Of a stretch of 56,200 bases of DNA, positions 50,459 to 56,200 are shown piece by piece. The notes beneath the pieces were generated by a model that did not search any database, was not told where the DNA came from, and saw nothing but the letters and a program-made list of their open reading frames with translations. Source of the DNA: Palleniella intestinalis (lineage in GTDB: Bacteria; Bacteroidota; Bacteroidia; Bacteroidales; Bacteroidaceae); assembly GCF_013166595.1 (NCBI RefSeq), contig NZ_JABKKG010000014.1:1-56200 (forward strand), read 5' to 3'. The position numbers and the translations under genes are program-made. Positions within the stretch are counted from its first letter, which is position 1, and every line of letters begins with the position of its first letter.

Positions 50459-51718
50459 TTATTTGCCCCATTTGCTTCCCCAACGGAATGTGTGGGTGTA
50501 GCCCAATGTCACAAAAGGAGCAGACATCTTCACTGATTTGCAAGAAGCTGTATGTATAAAATGGTTGTTCCCTGAAGAAGTGTATTCAATCTCACCTTCT
50601 TTACCCAATATATTCGGAGCAATACTATAGCCAGCCTTCAGTTCCAAATAGGAATTGTTAGTCGTACGCATAGAGATTCCCACAGAAGGAGAAACATAAA
50701 ATCCAACACTTGATGGTGTTCCAAGCACTCGCTCTACACTACCTTCGTCGTCCCTGTAACCATAGATGTCATCAAACGAATAAAAACGCATACCGCCATC
50801 ACAAGCGGCGATTGGCGACAGCCGCTTATCCGTCAGCCTATACACCCCGCGAAGGAAAACCTTAAAGGCAGGAGTATCCATATCAATATTGCGTACAGAC
50901 TGGTAGACATTACCGTCATCCCTGATTTGTAAAGATTTCACTCCATCCTGCTTGAACGCGGAAACGACATCAGCACCAAAACCTACACCAAGGCTCACAT
51001 GAGGATTAAACTTATATGTTAGCACAAGTGCTCCTGAGCCACCATCATATTCATCATCTCCAAAACCTACTTTCCCGCCTTCCAATGTCATCTGCAATCC
51101 ACGCTCGCGCGTAGGGACTTTTGGTTTGCTTATTGGCGACTTATGAAAACTGAATCCAGTCCTGATAGTAAAGGCTCCACTGCCATCGCCACCACTTTTT
51201 GTAGGTATGAAATGGGTATAGCCGACAGCCAGATTGAAATCAACACGTTTAGAAAGCGGAATTGACAAGCTCGGCATTACCTGAATCATAATATTGTCAG
51301 GCATTTCTATGGTTGTTGCATGCTTGCCTGTCCCGACTGTAATGTCACCTGCTGTGTTGAACACGTAACCAGCACGAATAATTGCCCCAGGAGTGAGTGA
51401 TGTTGATTTCAAAGGGAAATAGACTTTAAAATCAGATGTCACAGGTATTTGTGGGTCGCCTTCATCTGTCGGAATAAAGGCTCCGCTGCCTATGCCCCAA
51501 TAAAAATTCTTGTTAAAGCGTTTGCCTATGCCTATTTCTGCAGATATGCTTCCGCCTCCTCCTTTTGTTGCGATATTATAGCCAGCATCAACACTGAAGT
51601 CCAGTCCTCTATGGCGACCTTCTTTCAGAGGAGTCTGTGTTGATGATGTTTGCGTAAACTGAGCAAACACACTACAGCTAATAAATAACATTGATATAAA
51701 AGATAATATAGTTTTCAT
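50459..51718 (-). CDS. Outer-membrane beta-barrel protein, function unknown
   Basis: A 419-residue protein with a signal peptide (MKTILSFISMLFISCSVFAQ). The mature part has alternating hydrophobic strands separated by glycine-rich turns (DFSVDAGYNIATKGGGG, RGLQMTLEGGKVGFGDD, YLELKAGYSIAP), and ends HTFRWGSKWGK with aromatic residues near the end. This is the look of an 8- to 14-strand outer-membrane barrel; two repeats of the pattern are visible (about 35-220 and 230-419). No specific family is recognised. It begins 5 bases after the BACON lipoprotein stop, so the two share the long structured leader. A longer in-frame reading upstream lies inside the lipoprotein gene and is rejected. Confidence 0.78.
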   Translation of the reverse strand: MKTILSFISMLFISCSVFAQFTQTSSTQTPLKEGRHRGLDFSVDAGYNIATKGGGGSISAEIGIGKRFNKNFYWGIGSGAFIPTDEGDPQIPVTSDFKVYFPLKSTSLTPGAIIRAGYVFNTAGDITVGTGKHATTIEMPDNIMIQVMPSLSIPLSKRVDFNLAVGYTHFIPTKSGGDGSGAFTIRTGFSFHKSPISKPKVPTRERGLQMTLEGGKVGFGDDEYDGGSGALVLTYKFNPHVSLGVGFGADVVSAFKQDGVKSLQIRDDGNVYQSVRNIDMDTPAFKVFLRGVYRLTDKRLSPIAACDGGMRFYSFDDIYGYRDDEGSVERVLGTPSSVGFYVSPSVGISMRTTNNSYLELKAGYSIAPNILGKEGEIEYTSSGNNHFIHTASCKSVKMSAPFVTLGYTHTFRWGSKWGK

Positions 51719-51722
51719 ACCA

Positions 51723-52379
51723 TTAATTGTACTTTTTAGTTTTTGATGTTCCATATATTTTCGCTCCATTTGATTTCTTAACCGCATAAGCTTGATATGT
51801 GACTGCATAATTCGCATTTGACGTTGTGATTGTAACAGTCGCAGTATGTGTGCCGTCAGAGATAGTGCCTTGAGTCCTGCTCGCTGAATTTCCGAACATA
51901 ACACCAGCCTCTGAAGCAAGATGTCCACCACGGATGGTGTACTGAGCTTTGACAGTGTATTTATATTGACTGCCACTTTTTACCCGTGTCATGGTGCAAG
52001 AGCCTGTTGTAACAGTCAAAACTCCAGAAGTAGATGCCGCCTGTGTGACGTTTATTTCAACATATTCAGTACCAGCGCAAACAATCACCTTGCCCGTCCG
52101 TTTATTCGAGCTATTTCTGGAGATTGTCATTACCAGTTCACCGTCACCAGAACCGGAGGTCTTATCGAAAGAAATCCAAGAAGCATTTTGTGTGACAACT
52201 CTCCAATTAGCATTGGTTCTTATAATCACCGTTTCAGTCTCAGACGAGTTGTCAATGCTAATATCCGTCTTGTCTACCTCCAAATAAACATCATCCACAT
52301 CATTGGAACAAGAAATGAATGACATGGCAGAAAACGCGACAGCAAGCAATACAGATAATAGTAATAATAATTTTCTCAT
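51723..52379 (-). CDS. BACON-domain lipoprotein
   Basis: A 218-residue lipoprotein (signal ends MSFISC; mature start CSNDVDDVYLEVD is acidic, favouring surface export). Residues about 30-115 form a BACON domain, recognisable from VIIRTNANWRVV, ASWISFDKTSGSG and an NVTQAA ending. The second half (about 120-218) is a beta-sandwich of repeating YTVKAQYTI and ATVTITTSNANYAVTYQAYAV strands. BACON domains often bind mucin or other glycans in gut Bacteroidetes, or serve as spacers. First gene of a two-gene operon with an outer-membrane barrel, preceded by a 370-nt leader with an intrinsic terminator. Confidence 0.83.
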   Translation of the reverse strand: MRKLLLLLSVLLAVAFSAMSFISCSNDVDDVYLEVDKTDISIDNSSETETVIIRTNANWRVVTQNASWISFDKTSGSGDGELVMTISRNSSNKRTGKVIVCAGTEYVEINVTQAASTSGVLTVTTGSCTMTRVKSGSQYKYTVKAQYTIRGGHLASEAGVMFGNSASRTQGTISDGTHTATVTITTSNANYAVTYQAYAVKKSNGAKIYGTSKTKKYN

Positions 52380-52753
52380 TTGTTTTTTGATAATAAAAAA
52401 AGGCGTTAACCATTCGCAACTTGTATTTATGCTCGGTTACCGCCAAGTGACCGTTCTCTACCACAAGTGTGAATGGTCCACGCCTATAAGCGTGAACCTT
52501 CAAGCAACTTGTCTTCGTAGAGAATGGAGTAAAAAAAGACTTACTCCTCATGAATATTGGCGGTATTCAGCATAAAGAAGAACAAGAGCTAAAAGCTCAT
52601 ATATCTAAAAAGTATGGAATGGAAACGCTTCCCCGTTATTAATATTTTGTTAGTTTCCCGGTGAAAACGACCTTGCTCCGCAAGGCATTTCCATAAGCGT
52701 TTATTCCGTTTTTATATCATACGCAATATATTTATGTTAATACTAATTAATGT
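52380..52753 (-). ncRNA. Long structured 5' leader with attenuator-like terminator
   Basis: Transcription from the promoter at 52760-52791 would give a leader of about 370 nt. Its 3' part is a three-block stem (52480-52484 with 52402-52406; 52471-52477 with 52409-52415; 52463-52468 with 52419-52424) followed on the minus strand by seven U (52401-52395), 16 bases before the ATG. The proximal arm can instead pair with an earlier segment (52490-52494 with 52479-52483, plus 52496-52498 with 52475-52477), so two folds exclude each other. Further hairpins lie at 52526-52547 and at 52623-52702, the latter with an inner CCTTGC/GCAAGG stem. This is the layout of a transcription attenuator or riboswitch; no known class is recognised. 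Confidence 0.75.
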
Positions 52754-52759
52754 CAGGTG

Positions 52760-52791
52760 CAAAATTACGAATTTTTCCTTTAATTTCCAAA
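52760..52791 (-). promoter_or_regulatory. Promoter of the structured leader and lipoprotein operon
   Basis: On the minus strand a TTTG -33 element (52788-52791) and a TAATTTTG -7 element (52760-52767) are spaced by 20 bases, an excellent Bacteroidetes promoter. Confidence 0.8.
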
Positions 52792-52882
52792 CAATTAAAT
52801 TGTTAATTTCTCACACCACCACATTTCCTTTAGCAAGATACCTTATAAAACATGTAAAAAAGCATTGCGAATAGTCTACCAT

Positions 52883-52904
52883 AAACTTCAAAATCCCTAT
52901 TTAT
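52883..52904 (+). repeat. Left copy of a 22-bp inverted repeat flanking the BtuB-like gene
   Basis: Bases 52883-52904 match the reverse complement of 55036-55057 at 21 of 22 positions (18 in a row). The gene 52912-54987 lies exactly between the two copies. Confidence 0.85.
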
Positions 52905-52911
52905 CATTACT

Positions 52912-54987
52912 TTATTTACGCCACAGGCTTACAGCCACTCCGGCACGCAGCCAGAGTCCGGGCTGCGGGATTGTGGCATAGTCACAGTAGCGTTTGTCGA
53001 GGAGGTTCTCACCGTCGACATACAGCCGCCAGCGGTTTGCGTTCCACGAAAGGCGTCCGTCAAGGAGTGCATAGCTTGGGTTGTTCTCCCCCACACGGTC
53101 CTGCCAGCGCCAGGAAAGGCTGAGCTCAAGGTTCTTCCACAGCCTGCCAGAGGCGGAAAGGACCAACTTGTGGCGGAGGTATTCCATGGCATACTTGCTG
53201 GAAATGACATCGACGGTGTATGCAGGATTCTCGCTGATGTAGGCGTATTGCAGCCCGACTGTTGCAAGAGGGAATCTATCGCCCCACAACTGTTGTGGCA
53301 GGAAGCGCACATTCAGTTCTGCTCCGACATTGTCAAGGCGGAAATTGACGGAGTGGAATATGCCGTCCGACTCCGGCTCTCCTGACGGAGAAAGGGTGCT
53401 GTAGGTCACCCAGTCAATCATGTCGGTCTTGTGGCTGTAGAACGCTTGTGCGTCGACGGCAACACCTTTGGCAGAGAAGGATGCGCCAAGTTGCAGGTCG
53501 GATGTCTTCTCCGGACGGATGTTGCGGTTGCCTTCTATGTTCTTTCCGCTGTAATACAAGTCCGTGAATGTCGGCATGCGCAGTGCCATGTTCCATGAGG
53601 CATACAGCCGCCAATGGCTGTCGGGCCGCCATGCAAGGTCCAGACCGGGATAAAACCTTAGGCGGTGGTCATTGCCGGTGTTCATGTTGGCAAGCAGTCC
53701 GAGGGAGAATGTCCAATGGTCAAGGAGAATGTCATGCTCCAGGAATGCAGAGACATTTGTCCTTGAATCCTTGAACTTGTAGAATTTTCCGTCCTGTGCA
53801 TCATGTCCGCCTGTCGCCTGCCACTCGTTTTCCGCAAGAGGATTCCCAAGAGATGTGCTGAGTACAGACTCTTCGCGCACCTCAACGCCAAGGGATGTCC
53901 TTCCGAGAGAGGTCGAAACCCATGCGTTGGCAGAGACACATTTTGAGTCTACCTTATGGAAATTCTCACCGGCAGGGTTTCCTTTATGCCATTGGTAATG
54001 GTCGTACCAACGGTTCCAATAGAGTTGCGGGGCAATATGCACCTTACCCACTTTCACTGTTCCGTTCAATGCAAACATCCACCTCTCGGTGCTTTCCCAT
54101 TGGTCGGTGCTCGCAGCACCATAGAATGTGTTCGCACCGTAGGGCTTATAGCTATAGCCCGCCTGACCGCTTATGGAGAAATTGTCCATGGATAAGCCTC
54201 CGTTGTAAAAGAAGCGCGTCGACGAGAAATCACTGTTCGGTGTGCCTCCGTCCGCCCGTGTGTAGCCTCCGGAAAGCATCGAGCGGAAGCGTCCGGCACC
54301 ATTGCTGCCAAGCCTGCCGGCATCGATGGAGACAGAGCCGTTTCCTCCGGCATAGCCGTAACTGCCGCCGTAAAGATGCGCCATAGCTTCATTGCCCGAC
54401 TGCCGCGTTATGATGTTTATCACACCGTTGAACGCCGACGTGCCATACACGCGCGCTGCAGGGCCTTCAAGCACTTCTATGCGCTCGATGTCCTCCATAC
54501 TGACAGGGAAATCTGCCGAAAGATGTCCGGTTTGAGGTGAGGAAATGTTGACTCCGTTAATAAGAATCGTAATTTGGTCAAAGTTTCCTCCACGAATGGA
54601 AATGTCCGTCTGCACACCAAAGCCACCGCGCTGACGGACATCCACGCCTGTGACTGACTTCAATAAATCGTTGATGGTTTCCGCCGCCGCACGATGAATA
54701 TCCTCACGTGTGATGACAGAGACAATCTTCGCCGACTCACTAAGAGTCAGCGGCACCCGACTTCCGGTGACCACCACCTCGTCGAGCCTGAGTTCGTTGT
54801 GCTGCAACGAGTCGCCGACAGCGTCCGTGCGCACGCTTACTCCCTCAGCCTTCGTGTGCGTAAGGGTCGCGACGCTCAGTGTGCCGATAATCACTTCACG
54901 TCCCACGCACGCAAACAGAGCATAGCTCTTGCGGGAGAAACGTGTGAAACGCAGCCTGTTGAACTCACAGAATGATTTTTTCTGCAT
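52912..54987 (-). CDS. BtuB-like TonB-dependent receptor
   Basis: A 691-residue outer-membrane receptor. The N terminus is unusual (MQKKSFCEFNRLRFTRFSRK) but contains a hydrophobic stretch (about 22-45) that can serve as export signal. A TonB-box-like LDEVVVTGSRVPL near residue 70 precedes the plug (about 75-190), with RAAAETINDLLKSVTGVDV, IRGGNFDQITILINGV and ARVYGTSAFNGVINIITRQ. The 22-strand barrel follows, with DLYYSGKNIEGNRNIRPEKT and YVDGENLLDKRYCDY; it ends VAVSLWRK with a penultimate aromatic. Relatives carry vitamin B12 or siderophores. No cobalamin riboswitch was recognised upstream, so the ligand is open. An AraC regulator gene lies immediately upstream in the same direction. Confidence 0.9.
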   Translation of the reverse strand: MQKKSFCEFNRLRFTRFSRKSYALFACVGREVIIGTLSVATLTHTKAEGVSVRTDAVGDSLQHNELRLDEVVVTGSRVPLTLSESAKIVSVITREDIHRAAAETINDLLKSVTGVDVRQRGGFGVQTDISIRGGNFDQITILINGVNISSPQTGHLSADFPVSMEDIERIEVLEGPAARVYGTSAFNGVINIITRQSGNEAMAHLYGGSYGYAGGNGSVSIDAGRLGSNGAGRFRSMLSGGYTRADGGTPNSDFSSTRFFYNGGLSMDNFSISGQAGYSYKPYGANTFYGAASTDQWESTERWMFALNGTVKVGKVHIAPQLYWNRWYDHYQWHKGNPAGENFHKVDSKCVSANAWVSTSLGRTSLGVEVREESVLSTSLGNPLAENEWQATGGHDAQDGKFYKFKDSRTNVSAFLEHDILLDHWTFSLGLLANMNTGNDHRLRFYPGLDLAWRPDSHWRLYASWNMALRMPTFTDLYYSGKNIEGNRNIRPEKTSDLQLGASFSAKGVAVDAQAFYSHKTDMIDWVTYSTLSPSGEPESDGIFHSVNFRLDNVGAELNVRFLPQQLWGDRFPLATVGLQYAYISENPAYTVDVISSKYAMEYLRHKLVLSASGRLWKNLELSLSWRWQDRVGENNPSYALLDGRLSWNANRWRLYVDGENLLDKRYCDYATIPQPGLWLRAGVAVSLWRK

Positions 54988-55001
54988 AATGTTGTTTTGA
55001 T

Positions 55002-55022
55002 AAAAGCAGGTCCCTAACCTGC
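55002..55022 (-). terminator. Terminator hairpin just before the BtuB-like receptor
   Basis: On the minus strand 55022-55017 pairs with 55011-55006 and is followed by TTTTAT, 15-20 bases before the ATG. The loop-side TAGGGA (55016-55011) can also pair with TCCCTA at 55046-55041, giving an alternative fold. Confidence 0.7.
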
Positions 55023-55035
55023 ATTGAAAATTATT

Positions 55036-55057
55036 ATATATAGGGATTTTGAAGTTT
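55036..55057 (-). repeat. Right copy of the 22-bp inverted repeat
   Basis: Reverse complement of 52883-52904 with one mismatch. It lies between the AraC stop codon and the receptor start, upstream of the leader hairpin. Confidence 0.85.
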
Positions 55058-55085
55058 TCTTCTATAACTTATTCATGTTCTAAAG

Positions 55086-56003
55086 TCACTTGCCGGCAAC
55101 CCTTTCCTTCTCCTCCACAAGCACTTTGTCACGGAAATCAGAGGGAAGATAACCGGTCTGGCGCTTGAAGAACTTCACGAAGTACGACGGGTCGTCATAG
55201 CCCATGCGGTAGGCTATCTCCTTCACCATAAGGTTTGTGAAGCGCAGGAGACGCTTCGCCTCCAGGATGACACGGTCGTTGATGAACGCAAGAGGAGACT
55301 TGCGCGAGCATTCCGTCACGCTGTTGGTAAGGGTTTTTGACGAGACATTAAGCCGTTCGGCATAGTCCTTTACGGTATGTATGCGGTCAAATTCCTGCTC
55401 CAGCATTTTGCGGAAGAGCAGGAACAGGCGGTGGGACGCGCGCGTCGTATGCAACGGCAGGGAATCGGGACGCACACCATGACGCTGCACATTTACAAGG
55501 AATATCTTCACCAGCGCACGGAGAATGTCCATGTGACCGAAATCATCCACACTCTCCTGCTCCAGGCGCATACGCTCTATGATTCCGTGAAGGTGGTCCA
55601 CCACAGAAGATTCCTTTATCACAAAGTAAGGCGCGGTATCAAAAGCATTGAACATATTGTACTTTATGAAAATATCCTCATCGGCATTCTCATACTTAAG
55701 GAAATCCGTACACAGCTTCACAGAGATGCCCTTATGCCTTGTTCGGCCGTCAAAACTGTGAATCTGCCCCGGAGAGAGGAAGAATATGGAATTTTCCTCA
55801 ACAATATAGTCCTGAAAATCCACAGTATGGATGCCACCACCTTCAAAGAACCACAGTATCTCGTAGAAGGTATGGACATGCGGATGACTGTTGGTTTCCA
55901 TGTCCATGTCAAGGAATTCCGGCATCGCTTCTATGCCGAAACCATCACCGGAGGGTGCTTCGCACACCATATTATATATATCACCGAGAGAACCCTTTTC
56001 CAT
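55086..56003 (-). CDS. AraC-family transcriptional regulator with cupin sensor domain
   Basis: A 305-residue regulator. The N-terminal cupin fold (about 30-110) shows HPHVHTFYEILWFFEGGG and FFLSPGQIHSF, the sugar- or small-ligand-binding pattern of AraC proteins. A helical linker follows, and the C-terminal double helix-turn-helix (about 200-295) has HTVKDYAERLNVSSKTLTNSV and the signature KEIAYRMGYDDPSYFVKFFKRQTG. The ATG at 56003 is preferred over a TTG nine bases upstream. It likely controls the receptor gene just downstream; the two are separated by 98 bases with a terminator-like hairpin. Ligand unknown. Confidence 0.92.
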   Translation of the reverse strand: MEKGSLGDIYNMVCEAPSGDGFGIEAMPEFLDMDMETNSHPHVHTFYEILWFFEGGGIHTVDFQDYIVEENSIFFLSPGQIHSFDGRTRHKGISVKLCTDFLKYENADEDIFIKYNMFNAFDTAPYFVIKESSVVDHLHGIIERMRLEQESVDDFGHMDILRALVKIFLVNVQRHGVRPDSLPLHTTRASHRLFLLFRKMLEQEFDRIHTVKDYAERLNVSSKTLTNSVTECSRKSPLAFINDRVILEAKRLLRFTNLMVKEIAYRMGYDDPSYFVKFFKRQTGYLPSDFRDKVLVEEKERVAGK

Positions 56004-56025
56004 TATGCCCAATTATTTAGTTGTG

Positions 56026-56033
56026 CAAAAATA
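56026..56033 (-). promoter_or_regulatory. -7 element of the AraC gene
   Basis: TATTTTTG on the minus strand lies about 22 bases before the ATG at 56003. A second consensus box, TAACTTTG, lies at 56135-56142, so two start sites are possible. The remaining bases to 56200 hold no recognised gene. Confidence 0.55.
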
Positions 56034-56200
56034 CTAAAATTCCCTGAAACTACCACTTATGAAAGTTAAAAATGTGCATATTCGTGCAAAAAAGAAACCA
56101 CTAAAGAGTCAACCCGCAAGTGCAATTGTTTTTGCAAAGTTACATAAAGAATTTGAAAAACTCCCTTACCGGCGTAGAGAATTTCAGTTTTTCCCTTGGT

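Noticed and set aside
51719..51976. Upstream start for the minus-strand beta-barrel protein
   Set aside because: It lies within the BACON lipoprotein gene and adds 86 residues before a normal signal peptide.
54988..55085. Cobalamin riboswitch before the BtuB-like receptor
   Set aside because: The 98-base leader is too short and has no B12-box GCCACTG motif or other conserved element.

Overview
The window looks like chromosomal DNA of a gut- or rumen-type member of Bacteroidales, most likely Prevotella or a close relative. Three things point there. Nearly every gene start is preceded by a Bacteroidetes -7 box of the form TAnnTTTG. The envelope genes are TonB receptors, acidic-tailed lipoproteins and BACON or Reg_prop proteins. 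Several very large secreted proteins end in the short GIYIxNGxK-type tail common in Prevotella. The genus is an inference; the phylum is secure.

Layout: the window opens in the 3' part of a 5S rRNA gene, the end of an rRNA operon. It continues with a Fur-family regulator, a 1239-residue secreted protein with a 70-residue companion peptide, and a giant SGNH-esterase/pectinesterase fusion (1-10.9 kb). From 10.9 to 14 kb lie a DUF4143 AAA ATPase whose promoter sits between perfect 41-bp inverted repeats, and an Rpn-type nuclease gene. From 14 to 20.4 kb a secreted endonuclease/exonuclease/phosphatase protein stands divergent to a TonB receptor, a DUF5689 lipoprotein and a double OB-fold lipoprotein. 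From 20.5 to 27.5 kb runs a complete RND efflux operon ending in an LpxA-like acyltransferase. From 28 to 35 kb lie a NucA-type nuclease lipoprotein, an internally deleted ABC-F ATPase, a membrane Reg_prop/Y_Y_Y/AraC regulator without a kinase, and a secreted endonuclease I. Then come thioredoxin reductase, a second giant pectinesterase, an outer-membrane beta-barrel receptor, an orphan LytTR regulator, an acyl-CoA ligase and thioesterase, pdxST, a toxin-antitoxin pair with a frameshifted PIN toxin, a BACON lipoprotein/beta-barrel operon behind a long structured leader, a BtuB-like TonB receptor and an AraC regulator.

Two themes link the genes. One is external polymer use: two pectin-esterase giants, and three differently folded secreted nucleases together with a TonB receptor and two surface lipoproteins that look like a nucleic-acid capture system. 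The other is regulation at the 5' end of envelope genes: a promoter between long inverted repeats, a 370-nt leader with mutually exclusive hairpins and a terminator, and three further terminator-like hairpins pressed against start codons.

The most promising candidates for undescribed biology are the attenuator-like leader at 52380-52753, the inverted-repeat promoter at 11022-11140, the nucleic-acid acquisition locus at 14150-20335, the dispersed 22-bp-period intergenic repeats and the 70-residue peptide at 4867. All assignments come from reading the sequence; no database search was run.
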